Of a DNA stretch of 37,561 nucleotides, positions 1-8,791 are shown in pieces. Position numbers and translations under genes: made by a program. The DNA is from Actinomycetota bacterium (GTDB taxonomy: Bacteria > Actinomycetota > Actinomycetes > Nanopelagicales > Nanopelagicaceae), in contig PLXJ01000033.1 of assembly GCA_003151395.1 (NCBI GenBank), forward strand, positions 1-37,561, written 5' to 3'. Positions within the stretch are counted from its first letter, which is position 1. The number at the start of each line of letters is the position of its first letter. Below the pieces are notes generated by a model. That model searched no databases, was not told the origin of the DNA, and saw only the letters and a list, made by a program, of their open reading frames with translations.

Positions 1-308
1 GGCGTTCTCAAATGATACAAGCAGCCAAGAATCCCAATGTTTATGCCAAGGTATCTGGTTTGTATCATGGCACTGCCCCGATGAATTCATCGGCCGACGC
101 TATTCGCCCATTCATTCTTCAAGCGCTGGACATCTTTGGATCAGAACGATTGATGTACGGGGGTGACTGGCCAATCTCCATTCTCGCTGGGGATTATGAG
201 TACGTCTTTTCCAATTTCTCCGAAGTTATATCCGAACTCCCAGAGCGTGATCAAATCAATGTACTATCGGATACCGCCAAAAACTTCTATGGACTACAGA
301 TCAAGTAA
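1..308 (+). CDS. L-fuconolactonase-like amidohydrolase, 3' part only
   Basis: The reading frame is open from the window edge to TAA at 306-308, so only about the last 100 residues of the protein are present. The stretch 'KVSGLYH' and the C-terminal 'YGGDWPIS' match the amidohydrolase-2 (TIM-barrel lactonase) family, where the Asp of 'GGDWP' is a metal or acid-base residue. Five L-fucose catabolic genes follow on the same strand, so the expected reaction is hydrolysis of L-fucono-1,5-lactone to L-fuconate in the cytoplasm. The family call is firm; the substrate is inferred from the neighbours. The first ATG, at 12, is almost certainly internal, since the family is usually near 280 residues. 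The next gene starts 12 nt after the stop. Confidence 0.8.
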   Translation, partial: RSQMIQAAKNPNVYAKVSGLYHGTAPMNSSADAIRPFILQALDIFGSERLMYGGDWPISILAGDYEYVFSNFSEVISELPERDQINVLSDTAKNFYGLQIK

Positions 309-319
309 GGAAAAATTAA

Positions 320-1318
320 TTGAAGACAAAGAACGTTCGGGGTCGCGTCACACTGACAGAAGTCGGAATCGGGTGCGCGCAGTATGGAAACTACAACACT
401 CCGGTTTCAGAGGAGGACACTCTCCTTGCTACACAAACCGCGTGGGACCAGGGAATTCGATATTTTGATACCGCACCACATTATGGCTTGGGATTATCTG
501 AAGAGCGCCTAGGTAGAGCGGTTGCTGGTTTGCCACGCGATCAGGTGGTGATTTCAACAAAAGTGGGTCGTGTACTCATTCCCTCGCCCGAACGCGCACA
601 TCTCATGGATGATGGGGGGTTTGCGGTTCCTGCGGCTTATCGTCGTGAATTCGATTTCTCCCGTGATGGCATTTTGAAATCCTTTGAAGATAGTTTAAAG
701 CGTCTGAACCTTGATTACATAGACATTCTCTATTTACATGATCCCGATAAACATTGGGAAAGCGCATCCACTTCCGGTATTCAGGCCCTCATAGAACTTC
801 GAGACCAAGGTGTTGTAAAAGCTATTGGTGCTGGCATGAACCAATGTGAGATGTTGACTCGATTCATCAAAGAAACCGATGTGGATTTGGTAATGCTGGC
901 TGGTCGATTTACATTACTTGAGCAGAAAGCGCTCGATGAACTTCTGCCGGCTGCAATTGACAAGAACGTTGGAGTCGTCTGTGTTGGGGTTTACAACTCC
1001 GGGATATTAAGCCGAGATCGCCCTAATTCAACCCTGAGTTACGATTATGCTCCAGCATCAGAAGCTCTCATTCAAAGAGCCAATCACATTGCAGATATCT
1101 GCGAAAGATACGGAGTGAGTCTTCCCGAGGCCGCCATCCAGTACCCCCACTCCCATCCAGCCGTTGTTTCGACTGTTGTTGGAGTAAGAAGCAGAGAACA
1201 CGTACTTGAAAACTTGAGACGATTTCGCAAGGAGATCCCCCATAAACTTTGGCAGGAATTAGATGCTCAAGGACTTTGTGCCGACCTCAGCGCCTTTGTT
1301 CAAATAGAGGAGAAATGA
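320..1318 (+). CDS. Aldo/keto reductase, probable L-fucose 1-dehydrogenase
   Basis: This is a 332-residue aldo/keto reductase. The catalytic tetrad is visible as Asp50 and Tyr55 (in 'YFDTAPHYG'), Lys81 (in 'STKVGR') and His140 (in 'YLHDPD'). Members in fucose clusters oxidise L-fucose to L-fuconolactone with NAD(P)+, which here would feed the lactonase upstream. The start is TTG at 320, chosen because AAGGAA (307-312) sits 7 nt before it and no better start lies nearby. The stop TGA (1316-1318) touches the start of the dehydratase gene, implying translational coupling. Other aldose or pyridoxal dehydrogenases of the family cannot be excluded from sequence alone; the operon favours L-fucose. 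Confidence 0.85.
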   Translation: MKTKNVRGRVTLTEVGIGCAQYGNYNTPVSEEDTLLATQTAWDQGIRYFDTAPHYGLGLSEERLGRAVAGLPRDQVVISTKVGRVLIPSPERAHLMDDGGFAVPAAYRREFDFSRDGILKSFEDSLKRLNLDYIDILYLHDPDKHWESASTSGIQALIELRDQGVVKAIGAGMNQCEMLTRFIKETDVDLVMLAGRFTLLEQKALDELLPAAIDKNVGVVCVGVYNSGILSRDRPNSTLSYDYAPASEALIQRANHIADICERYGVSLPEAAIQYPHSHPAVVSTVVGVRSREHVLENLRRFRKEIPHKLWQELDAQGLCADLSAFVQIEEK

Positions 1319-2649
1319 TGCCTAAAATCACGGCGGTAAAAGTTTACGATATTCGATTTCCAACCTCTCTTACTCAAGACGGCTCAGACGCCATGAATAA
1401 AGATGGCGATTATTCAGCCGCTTACGTGGTTCTGGAAACCAGCGATCCCACCCTCAGCGGATATGGTTTCACCTTCACCATTGGGCGAGGTAATGACCTC
1501 TGCGCGGAAGCTTCTCGGCAGCGTGGCAAGCCCCTCGTTGGCTTAGATGTTGCAGAATTGAGTCAAAATCTCGGTACGGTCTACCGCCTCCTGAAATCAG
1601 ATTCACAATTGCGTTGGCTCGGGCCAGAAAAAGGCGTTGTGCATCTAGCGATGGCAGCGGTCATGAATGCGGTCTGGGACCTGGCTGCGCGCTACGAAAA
1701 GAAACCGCTCTGGAAATTGGTCTGCGATATGACACCGGATCAACTCATCGACGTGATTGACTTTCAGTACATCACCGATGCGCTGACGCCGATAGAAGCG
1801 ATATCGATGCTAGAGAACGTGGCTCCGGGACGTGAGGCGCGAATAAAGGTGATCGAAGAATCTGGCTATCCCTGCTACACAACCAGCGCTGGATGGCTGG
1901 GCTACAGTGACGAGAAACTTCGATTTTTACTCAGTGAGGCGATGTCCCAGGGCTATCGCCATGTAAAGCTAAAAGTCGGGGCGAATCTTGAAGAAGATAT
2001 CCGCAGATTGACCATCGCTCGAGAGGTCATTGGCTGGGACGCTAAATTGATGATTGATGCAAATCAAATTTGGGACGTAGATCAAGCCATCGAATGGATC
2101 TCTCATTTAGCAAAATTTGAACCATTTTGGATGGAAGAGCCAACTAGCCCAGACGATATTTTGGGTCACGCTCGAATTCGCAAAGCTATCACCCCAATCG
2201 GTGTCGCTTCGGGAGAACACGGGATGAATCGCGTTCTCTTCAAGCAGATGTTTCAGGCTGGAGCCCTAGATTTTTGCCAACTTGATTCAGCGCGGCTGGC
2301 AAGTATCAATGAAATTCTCGGCGTTTATTTGATGGCCAAGAAATTTAACGTACCTGTCTGTCCGCATGCTGGAGGTGTCGGGCTCTGTGAGTTAGTCCAA
2401 CACCTTTCCATCATCGATTATGTGCTCATATCGGGCACCCTAGAAAACAGGGTTACCGAATATGTAGATCACCTCCACGAACATTTTGTGGATCCCTGCA
2501 TTGTTGAAAATGGCGCCTACAAGATTCCTAATCAGGCGGGCTATAGCGCCCAACTGCATGATCAATCTGTGGCTGACTATTCATTTCCGAACGGAAACTA
2601 TTGGAGCAAGCGATTCTCTGAACAAACGTTAGGCGCCATCAAAGGATAA
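1318..2649 (+). CDS. fucD: L-fuconate dehydratase (enolase superfamily)
   Basis: This 443-residue enolase-superfamily protein dehydrates L-fuconate to 2-keto-3-deoxy-L-fuconate. The catalytic Lys pair is K217/K219 ('VKLKVG'), the Mg ligands are D247 ('MIDANQ'), E273 ('WMEEPTSP') and E300 ('SGEHG'), and the general acid/base is His350 ('CPHAGG'). As I remember the Xanthomonas fuconate dehydratase, the same residues lie one position later. The N-terminal 'DGSDAMN...DYSAAYVVL' and 'FTIGRGND' are also typical of this enzyme rather than of rhamnonate dehydratase. A longer reading from 1249 runs inside the preceding gene. I chose ATG 1318 because AGGAG (1308-1312) lies 5 nt upstream; ATG 1315 is possible but sits too close to that site. 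Confidence 0.93.
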   Translation: MPKITAVKVYDIRFPTSLTQDGSDAMNKDGDYSAAYVVLETSDPTLSGYGFTFTIGRGNDLCAEASRQRGKPLVGLDVAELSQNLGTVYRLLKSDSQLRWLGPEKGVVHLAMAAVMNAVWDLAARYEKKPLWKLVCDMTPDQLIDVIDFQYITDALTPIEAISMLENVAPGREARIKVIEESGYPCYTTSAGWLGYSDEKLRFLLSEAMSQGYRHVKLKVGANLEEDIRRLTIAREVIGWDAKLMIDANQIWDVDQAIEWISHLAKFEPFWMEEPTSPDDILGHARIRKAITPIGVASGEHGMNRVLFKQMFQAGALDFCQLDSARLASINEILGVYLMAKKFNVPVCPHAGGVGLCELVQHLSIIDYVLISGTLENRVTEYVDHLHEHFVDPCIVENGAYKIPNQAGYSAQLHDQSVADYSFPNGNYWSKRFSEQTLGAIKG

Positions 2650-2675
2650 ATTCCCTCCACCCGTAAGGAATTAAA

Positions 2676-3428
2676 TTGCAGAATTTTAAAGATCTCGTGG
2701 TTGTCATCTCTGGCGCCTCATCGGGTATCGGGCTAGCAACCGGTAAAGCCTTCGTTGCGGAAGGGGCTCAAGTTTATAATTTAGATTTAGTGAATTCTCC
2801 CGATGCCGACGAATTCCATTACATTCCCACCGACATAACCAATACGAACTCCGTCAACACCTCAATTGCCCGCATCGATAGCGAATGTCAACGGATCGAC
2901 GTATTAGTAAATAATGCGGGAATCAGCTTCGTCGGAACTGTTGAAGAAACAGGTGAAGATGATTGGAAGCGAGTATTTGATGTGAATGTCTTTGGGATGG
3001 CGCGATTATCGTCCGCGGCCATGCCCCTTCTTCGAAAGTCAAAAGTTCCAAATATCGTCAATCTTTGCTCGGTTGGAGCTCTCAATGGTCTTCCGCAGAG
3101 AGTGCTCTATGACGCCACCAAAGGTGCAATCCTCTCCATGACTCTCGCGATGGCAACAGATCATGTGCGCGAAGGAATCAGAATTAATTGCGTCAGCCCC
3201 GGCACTGTTCGAACGGCCTTCGTTGACAAGATGGTTCTGAAATTCCCGGATCCCGAGAAGGAGCGAGCCGCCTTGAATGCGCGGCAAGCCACGGGTCGAA
3301 TGGTCACTCCGGAGGAGGTTGCTGGTGCCATCCTCTACCTCGCTGATCCGCGGTCTGCCTCAACCACGGGAACCTCCCTCGAAGTAGATGGTGGGATGCA
3401 TAACCTGAGAATGCGACCAGTTCAATAG
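2676..3428 (+). CDS. SDR oxidoreductase, probable 2-keto-3-deoxy-L-fuconate dehydrogenase
   Basis: This 250-residue short-chain dehydrogenase has the cofactor motif 'SGASSGIG' (residues 12-19), 'NNAG' (79-82), Asn104, Ser132 and the catalytic pair Tyr145/Lys149 in 'YDATK'. Its place after fuconate dehydratase and before an FAH-family hydrolase suggests NAD+-dependent oxidation of 2-keto-3-deoxy-L-fuconate to the 2,4-diketo acid. It starts with TTG at 2676, with AAGGAA at 2665-2670. It is the second TTG start in this operon. L-fucose dehydrogenase activity is an alternative, since SDR enzymes can do either step, but the aldo/keto reductase already fills that role. Confidence 0.85.
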   Translation: MQNFKDLVVVISGASSGIGLATGKAFVAEGAQVYNLDLVNSPDADEFHYIPTDITNTNSVNTSIARIDSECQRIDVLVNNAGISFVGTVEETGEDDWKRVFDVNVFGMARLSSAAMPLLRKSKVPNIVNLCSVGALNGLPQRVLYDATKGAILSMTLAMATDHVREGIRINCVSPGTVRTAFVDKMVLKFPDPEKERAALNARQATGRMVTPEEVAGAILYLADPRSASTTGTSLEVDGGMHNLRMRPVQ

Positions 3429-3458
3429 AAGTTCAAATAAGAGAGAGCGTGTGAAGAG

Positions 3459-3782
3459 ATGAAACGTATCGCATCCGTTATTGGAATTCATACCGAGAAT
3501 ATCGCTCGCTATGAGGAACTCCACTCGGCCGTTTGGCCAGAAATATTAAACCGCTTGACCGAATCTCACGTGCACAACTATTCGATATATCGATTTGAAA
3601 ACACTCTCTTCGCATATATGGAGTATCTGGGCGATGACTTGGAGGCCGACATGGCTGCAATCGCTGCCGACCCAAAGACTCAAGAGTGGTGGAAACTCTG
3701 CGTTCCGCTGCAAGATCCTATCCCCGGCCGCAAAGAGGGAGAATGGTGGATGGAGATACCAGAACTATTCCATCTTGATTAG
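3459..3782 (+). CDS. L-rhamnose/L-fucose mutarotase (COG3254 family)
   Basis: The protein is 107 residues, the normal size for this small family, which interconverts alpha and beta anomers of 6-deoxy sugars. The catalytic His22 in 'HSAVWPE', the Tyr-rich 'YSIYRFENTLFAYMEY' segment and 'EWWKLC' are family hallmarks. The family is often annotated as rhamnose mutarotase, but here every neighbour is a fucose-route enzyme. It probably supplies the beta-anomer of L-fucose to the dehydrogenase. ATG at 3459 follows a purine-rich stretch rather than a strong ribosome site. It is fourth or later in the operon, 30 nt after the SDR gene. Confidence 0.88.
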   Translation: MKRIASVIGIHTENIARYEELHSAVWPEILNRLTESHVHNYSIYRFENTLFAYMEYLGDDLEADMAAIAADPKTQEWWKLCVPLQDPIPGRKEGEWWMEIPELFHLD

Positions 3783-3820
3783 TCTTTATTTAATTAATTT
3801 ATCGAAAGGATAGTTGTTCT

Positions 3821-4672
3821 ATGAAAATTGGCCGCGTTGGAGAATTTGGAAAAGAACGCCCCGTAGTTTTTGAGAATGGCCTTGCCTACTTTGTGGATTC
3901 TGTGATTCCAGATTGGAATAGAACTACTTTGGAGCAGGATGGATTTAATCTTGTTAAGCACTCCCCATGGTCAAGTTTTCCTAGTACTAAAATCGAAGCA
4001 CAACGTCTGGGTTCTCCTGTTGCGAGACCAACAAAATTGATTTGTGTCGGTCTCAACTACCTCAAACATATTGCCGAATCAAATGCACAAACTCCCCCTG
4101 AGCCGGTCATCTTTATGAAAGCTCCAGATACCCTCATTGGGCCGAACGATGACGTTGTTATTCCACCTGATTCAAAGAAAACTGACTATGAAGTCGAATT
4201 AGCCATTGTCATTGGAAAACACGCGCTCTACCTGGATAAAAGTGAGAAGGTCGATGATTACATATTGGGTTACTCAATCTCGCAAGATGTGAGTGAGCGA
4301 CATTGGCAATTGGAGCGAGCCGGACAATGGGTCAAGGGAAAGTCATTTCCAAGTTTCAATCCAATGGGCCCATGCATCGTGACCCCAGATGAGCTTGATG
4401 CTCGAAATGTAAGACTCTGGTGCTCTGTCGATTCAGAGAAACGCCAAGATTCAACCACAGCCGATTTACTCTATGGCCTCGATCATCTCGTCTGGTACAT
4501 ATCCCAATTTATGGAGTTATTTCCGGGTGACATCATCAACACCGGAACCCCTAGCGGCGTTGGTATGGGATTTACGCCAACCAAGTACTTAGAGCATGGG
4601 CAAATAATTGAAACCGGAATTGAATCAATTGGCACAATGCGCAGCAGGGTAATTCAATTCGCTAGAAGTTAA
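3821..4672 (+). CDS. FAH-family 2,4-diketo-3-deoxy-L-fuconate hydrolase
   Basis: This 283-residue fumarylacetoacetate-hydrolase-family protein has metal ligands Glu124 and Glu126 ('DYEVELAIVIG') and Asp156 ('SISQDVSER'). It also has the family motifs 'CVGLNYLKH' (75-83) and 'TGTPSGVGMG' near residue 245. It completes the non-phosphorylative fucose route by splitting the 2,4-diketo-3-deoxy acid to pyruvate and lactate. AAAGGA 9 nt before the ATG supports the start. It is the last gene of the operon and is followed at once by a hairpin shared with the convergent nrdJ. No sugar transporter or regulator for the pathway is inside the window; they presumably lie upstream of position 1. Confidence 0.87.
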   Translation: MKIGRVGEFGKERPVVFENGLAYFVDSVIPDWNRTTLEQDGFNLVKHSPWSSFPSTKIEAQRLGSPVARPTKLICVGLNYLKHIAESNAQTPPEPVIFMKAPDTLIGPNDDVVIPPDSKKTDYEVELAIVIGKHALYLDKSEKVDDYILGYSISQDVSERHWQLERAGQWVKGKSFPSFNPMGPCIVTPDELDARNVRLWCSVDSEKRQDSTTADLLYGLDHLVWYISQFMELFPGDIINTGTPSGVGMGFTPTKYLEHGQIIETGIESIGTMRSRVIQFARS

Positions 4673-4686
4673 CGGCGCTTCTAGCG
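4660..4686. terminator. Bidirectional hairpin between the fucose operon and nrdJ
   Basis: CGCTAGAAG (4660-4668) and CTTCTAGCG (4678-4686) form a perfect 9-bp stem with a 9-nt loop. The left arm covers the last codons of the hydrolase gene. It sits exactly between two convergent genes, which fits a shared terminator. There is no strong T tract on either side, so termination may be weak or protein-assisted. Confidence 0.6.
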
Positions 4687-4700
4687 AGACCGAACTCGAA

Positions 4701-7553
4701 TCAAGAACAACCAGACGTGTTTCCACACCCTTCGCAGACGAAGCATGAACCGGCCATACGCATCTTGGTTCCGCAGGTCATGCAGAGTGGTGCATCAGAT
4801 GATTGTCCGCTCATCCTTTCGAAGAGTTCCATTGAGGAACCAACTCCGTCAAGGCTATTGAGAGGCTTTGATCCGATCTTTACCTCTGCAACTGGCTTAC
4901 TTGCAACCGCACTCGCTGCCGCAGGAGCAGCTGGTGCTTTTGGGAGTGAATCCTCATCTTGGGTGTATTCACCTGACTCCAAAGCGCGAGCGCGCTCTGA
5001 TGCGGTGTACAAGCCCATTGCTGAACGAGTATCAAATGGTAGGTAATCAAGTGCCAAGCGACGGAAGATGTAATCCATCATCGATTGCGCGATACGAATA
5101 TCCACATCATCTGTCATACCGGCTGGCTCGAAACGAAGGTTTGTAAACTTTTCGACGAATGTTTCTAGCGGTACGCCATATTGTAGACCGATCGACACTG
5201 CAATCGAGAAGGCATCCATCACACCAGCAAGCGTTGAACCCTGCTTACCTAGCTTCAGGAAGACTTCACCGAGTGCGCCGTCCGCGTAAGCGCCAGCGGT
5301 CATGTAACCCTCTGCGCCACCAACTGCAAATGATGTTGTCTTTGATGGGCGTGACTTAGGAAGACGCTTGCGAGTTGCATGCGCCGGACCTGCAGCGACA
5401 GTTGCCTTATTGGCATCCTCACCCTTGTTATCGCCCTTACCTGTCGAAAGTGGTTGCCCCACCTTGCAGTTATCGCGATAGACAGCAAGTGCCTTGAGTC
5501 CAAGTTTCCAACCTTCGTAGTAGACCTCTTCGATCTCCTCAACGGTGGCATCGGATGGCAAGTTAACGGTCTTTGAGATCGCACCTGACAAGAATGGTTG
5601 GCAAGCAGCCATCATGTGAACGTGGCCCATTGCACTGATCGAACGGATACCCATAGCGCAGTCAAAGATGTCATAGTGCTCTGGCTTGAGGCCAGGAGCA
5701 TCAACAACATTTCCGTTTGCTCCGATGAATTCGACGATCGCCTCTACGGTCTCTTCGGTATACCCGAGCTTACGAAGCGCCATTGGGATGGTCTGGTTAA
5801 CGATCTGCATTGAACCGCCGCCGACCAACTTCTTGAACTTAACAAGTGCTAGATCAGGCTCGATACCAGTGGTATCGCAATCCATCATCAAGCCGATCGT
5901 TCCGGTTGGGGCTAGAACGGATGCCTGCGCATTGCGCCAGCCGTTGCGAGCGCCAATTTCTAGGTTCTTGGACCACTCATTGTTGGCAACCTGCCAGACA
6001 TCTGAGTCCAAGGTCGTTACTGAGCGAGCGCTGGCCGATGCATTGGTGTGCTTCTGCATCACGCGGGTGTGGGCCTGCGCGTTGCGGGAATAGCCGGCAT
6101 AAGGTCCAACGACACCAGCAAGTTCTGCTGAGCGACGGTATGAAGTACCAGTCATGAGCGAGGTGATTGCGCCAGCGAGTTGGCGTCCGCCATCAGAATC
6201 ATAGGCAAGACCAGATGCCATCAAGAGTGCACCGAGGTTTGCATACCCGATTCCTAGTTGACGGTAGTCGCGCGTTGTATGCGCAATTGGCTCTGTTGGG
6301 AAATCAGCGAAGCAGATTGAGATATCCATTGCGGTAATGATTAGTTCGACAGCTTTTACAAAGGTCTTGGTGTCAAAGGAACCATTACCCTGCAAGAACT
6401 TGAGCAAGTTCAGTGATGCCAAGTTACATGATGAGTTATCAAGTGACATGTACTCAGAGCAAGGGTTAGAGGCATTGATGCGACCGGTCTCTGGGTTGGT
6501 GTGCCAATCATTGATGGTGTCGTCATATTGAATTCCTGGGTCAGCGCAAGCCCAAGCGGCCTCTGCCATCTGACGGAACAACTTGCGAGCCTCAACGGTT
6601 TCGATAACTTCTCCAGAGGCACGACCCACTAAACCAAAGTCTTCGTTATTTTCATATGCGCGCATGAACTTATCTGATACGCGAACCGAGTTGTTTGCAT
6701 TCTGATATTGAACAGAGATGATGTCCTTGCCACCCAAGTCCATATCAAAGCCCGCATCACGTAGTGCACGGATCTTGTCTTCTTCGCGAACCTTGGTCTC
6801 AATGAATTCTTCGATATCTGGATGATCAACATCAAGCACAACCATCTTTGCAGCGCGACGCGTTGCGCCACCTGACTTGATGGTTCCGGCAGATGCATCT
6901 GCTCCACGCATAAATGAAACCGGACCTGATGCGGTTCCACCGGACTTGAGTAGTTCCTTGGATGAACGGATACGAGACAAGTTAAGTCCAGCTCCAGAGC
7001 CACCTTTAAAGATCATTCCTTCTTCGCGATACCAGTTAAGGATCGAATCCATAGTGTCATCTACCGACAAGATAAAGCAGGCGCTTACTTGCTGTGGCGC
7101 ATTGGTACCAACGTTAAACCAGACGGGGGAATTAAAGGAGAAGACTTGGTGCAAAAGCATCCAGGTGAGTTCGTGTTCAAAGACCTCTGCATCAGCATCT
7201 GTTGCAAAGTATCCAAACTCTTTACCGGCCTTGGTGTAGGTAAGAACGACGCGATCAATTACCTGCTTGAGTGACCACTCACGGTTGTCGTACCCCACGG
7301 CACCGCGGAAATATTTAGTTGTAACGATGGTCGACGCATTGACTGACCAGAAGTCAGGGTATTCGACACCCTTCTGTTCGAAGATAACTTCGCCAGATTT
7401 CCAGTTGGTCTGCACGACATCACGATGTTGCCATGTGACCTCGTCATAGGGGTGAACGCCAGCAGAGGTATAGATGCGTTCAATGGTTAAACCCTTACCC
7501 AAAGATTTCTGTGATACTTCTGCGGCCTTGGATGGGCGATCGACGATGGACAT
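4701..7553 (-). CDS. nrdJ: Vitamin B12-dependent (class II) ribonucleoside-diphosphate reductase
   Basis: This 950-residue enzyme reduces ribonucleotides to deoxyribonucleotides using adenosylcobalamin to make the thiyl radical, without oxygen. Visible active-site features are Cys159 in 'SACFILS', the 'NPCSEYM' motif with Asn363, Cys365 and Glu367, and Cys376 in 'SSCNLASL'. 'SGAGLNLS' near 187 and 'PTGTIGLMMD' are also typical. The C-terminus carries a Cys-rich tail ('CMTCGTKM', then 'CFVCEGCG' and a final Cys), consistent with the redox/zinc tail of the large actinobacterial NrdJ type. It lies 12 bp downstream of nrdR and is very likely co-transcribed with it and repressed by NrdR. The start is ATG at 7553. 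It is well conserved with no sign of damage. Confidence 0.97.
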   Translation of the reverse strand: MSIVDRPSKAAEVSQKSLGKGLTIERIYTSAGVHPYDEVTWQHRDVVQTNWKSGEVIFEQKGVEYPDFWSVNASTIVTTKYFRGAVGYDNREWSLKQVIDRVVLTYTKAGKEFGYFATDADAEVFEHELTWMLLHQVFSFNSPVWFNVGTNAPQQVSACFILSVDDTMDSILNWYREEGMIFKGGSGAGLNLSRIRSSKELLKSGGTASGPVSFMRGADASAGTIKSGGATRRAAKMVVLDVDHPDIEEFIETKVREEDKIRALRDAGFDMDLGGKDIISVQYQNANNSVRVSDKFMRAYENNEDFGLVGRASGEVIETVEARKLFRQMAEAAWACADPGIQYDDTINDWHTNPETGRINASNPCSEYMSLDNSSCNLASLNLLKFLQGNGSFDTKTFVKAVELIITAMDISICFADFPTEPIAHTTRDYRQLGIGYANLGALLMASGLAYDSDGGRQLAGAITSLMTGTSYRRSAELAGVVGPYAGYSRNAQAHTRVMQKHTNASASARSVTTLDSDVWQVANNEWSKNLEIGARNGWRNAQASVLAPTGTIGLMMDCDTTGIEPDLALVKFKKLVGGGSMQIVNQTIPMALRKLGYTEETVEAIVEFIGANGNVVDAPGLKPEHYDIFDCAMGIRSISAMGHVHMMAACQPFLSGAISKTVNLPSDATVEEIEEVYYEGWKLGLKALAVYRDNCKVGQPLSTGKGDNKGEDANKATVAAGPAHATRKRLPKSRPSKTTSFAVGGAEGYMTAGAYADGALGEVFLKLGKQGSTLAGVMDAFSIAVSIGLQYGVPLETFVEKFTNLRFEPAGMTDDVDIRIAQSMMDYIFRRLALDYLPFDTRSAMGLYTASERARALESGEYTQDEDSLPKAPAAPAAASAVASKPVAEVKIGSKPLNSLDGVGSSMELFERMSGQSSDAPLCMTCGTKMRMAGSCFVCEGCGNTSGCS

Positions 7554-7565
7554 GCGTGGTGCTCC

Positions 7566-8108
7566 TTATTTAGATGCTGATGAAAATGATGCGTCGGGGG
7601 TGGTGCCAGCTGGGGTTGCTGTGTTGGAGCGGCTAGAGAGGGTGTTACTAATTTCTAAACTAGAAGGCGCTGCGCGCAGCAATGCGATCTCGCCTTCAAA
7701 ATCCTCAAGTGAAGAAAAGTTACGGTAGACCGAGGCATAACGTAGGTAGGCAACTTCATCGAGTTCGCGAAGTGGCGCGAGGATCGCCATCCCTACTTCT
7801 TGTGCTTCGACCTCTGCCTGGCCATCCGCGCGAAGGGTTTCCTCCACGCGTTGGGCCAAGAGTGCAAAATCATCATCATCGACCGGGCGACCCTGACAGG
7901 CCTTGCGGACACCGTTGATGACTTTTTCACGGCTAAAGGGTTCGGTAGCTCCAGAGCGCTTGATGATCAATAAGACCGAGGTCTCACTGGTCGTAAAGCG
8001 GCGGCCACATGAGGTGCACTCGCGACGGCGGCGAATGAGGGTGCCTTCTTCTGCAGGACGCGAATCAACGACTCTAGAGTCATCGTGGCGGCAGAATGGG
8101 CAGATCAT
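7566..8108 (-). CDS. nrdR: Transcriptional repressor NrdR
   Basis: NrdR senses the dNTP/ATP balance through an ATP cone and represses ribonucleotide reductase genes. The N-terminal zinc ribbon has Cys3, Cys6, Cys31 and Cys34 ('ICPFC' and 'CTSCG'), followed by the ATP-cone domain from about residue 47 to 137. The reading frame extends 27 nt further upstream, but ATG at 8108 starts exactly at the zinc ribbon and has AGAGG about 8 nt before it. The product is 180 residues, some 30 longer than the usual 150 because of a low-complexity Ser/Thr/Ala tail. It is the first gene of the nrdR-nrdJ operon and two likely NrdR boxes lie upstream. Confidence 0.96.
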   Translation of the reverse strand: MICPFCRHDDSRVVDSRPAEEGTLIRRRRECTSCGRRFTTSETSVLLIIKRSGATEPFSREKVINGVRKACQGRPVDDDDFALLAQRVEETLRADGQAEVEAQEVGMAILAPLRELDEVAYLRYASVYRNFSSLEDFEGEIALLRAAPSSLEISNTLSSRSNTATPAGTTPDASFSSASK

Positions 8109-8194
8109 GTGAATTACCTCTGAACTTTCTCTCAATATTGGCTTTCACAGCCAGAGCGGCGACTTTACCGCGGAGCGCTGACATTAGTGGAAAA

Positions 8195-8241
8195 ACACAA
8201 CTTATGGAACATAAATCGCGTTCGACCCCTAGATGTTGTGC
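8195..8241 (-). promoter_or_regulatory. Tandem NrdR boxes upstream of nrdR-nrdJ
   Basis: Read in the direction of nrdR, GCACAACATCTAGGGG (8241 to 8226) and GTTCCATAAGTTGTGT (8210 to 8195) each match about 10-11 of 16 positions of the known NrdR consensus acaCwAtATaTwGtgt. Their starts are 31 bp apart, about three helical turns, the spacing known for paired NrdR boxes. This predicts autoregulation of nrdR and control of nrdJ. The exact -35/-10 elements could not be fixed. Confidence 0.65.
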
Positions 8242-8362
8242 CAACCATACACCCGTACTTTAGGGTTTGCAGGATGAGTATCGGCGTGTCGCAGGGATTT
8301 CACAGGAAAGGGCATTCTGACCCGATAAAGAGGGTCTGAGTCCCCTGCCGACCTCTTGGGTC

Positions 8363-8767
8363 CTAACTGACCCCAGTCACCACTGGCGCATCAGCCAGGA
8401 TTGCCCATTCGGCATCGCTATAAAGCCGGGATCTAATCAAAAATCTTTTCCCCTCTGGCGCCTCCAAAGAGAACCCACCACCCCGACCATCCACGACATC
8501 AACCGTCAGATGAGTGTGTTTCCAATATTCAAACTGTGACGCCGACATCCAAAAATCAATCGGCTCTGCAATTCCCGGAACAATCAAAGATTGCAGCAGC
8601 AGATCTTGTCCCCCGGTTTTAAATTCACCTGCTAGGTAACACATAGGAGATGACCCGTCGCAGCAACCACCTGACTGATGAAACATCAGCGGTCCATGAG
8701 CCCCGCGAAGTATGCGCAGCAACACTGCAGCGCCCTCCGTGAAATCCACGCGCGACGGGTTCTCCAT
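8363..8767 (-). CDS. DUF779 family protein, aldehyde dehydrogenase partner
   Basis: This is a 134-residue protein with the DUF779 signature: 'FHQSGGCCDGSSPMCY' near residues 49-64 and 'FWMSASQFEYWKHTHLTVDVVDG' region near 92-114, which carries conserved His and Asp residues. The family is found almost only next to acetaldehyde/aldehyde dehydrogenases of the AcoD/ExaC/AldA type and has no proven biochemical role. The Cys and His residues could bind a metal, which is inference. ATG at 8767 has AAGGAG 6 nt upstream. It lies 24 bp after the dehydrogenase gene, in the same operon. Confidence 0.88.
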   Translation of the reverse strand: MENPSRVDFTEGAAVLLRILRGAHGPLMFHQSGGCCDGSSPMCYLAGEFKTGGQDLLLQSLIVPGIAEPIDFWMSASQFEYWKHTHLTVDVVDGRGGGFSLEAPEGKRFLIRSRLYSDAEWAILADAPVVTGVS

Positions 8768-8791
8768 TACTTACTCCTTAACGGGTACGGC

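Noticed and set aside
1249-1317. Extended N-terminus of fuconate dehydratase
   Set aside because: The extra 23 residues lie inside the preceding gene, do not resemble the family and have no ribosome site; ATG 1318 does.
5686-6093. 135-residue frame opposite nrdJ
   Set aside because: nrdJ is intact and conserved here; the antisense product has no recognisable motifs.
8319-8336. GACCC/GGGTC hairpin as a terminator after the aldehyde dehydrogenase-DUF779 operon
   Set aside because: The stem is only 5 bp, the flanks do not extend it and there is no T tract; too weak to annotate.
8109-8362. Cobalamin riboswitch before nrdR-nrdJ
   Set aside because: I looked for the B12 box and its partner helices on the minus strand and found no convincing match; NrdR boxes explain the region better.
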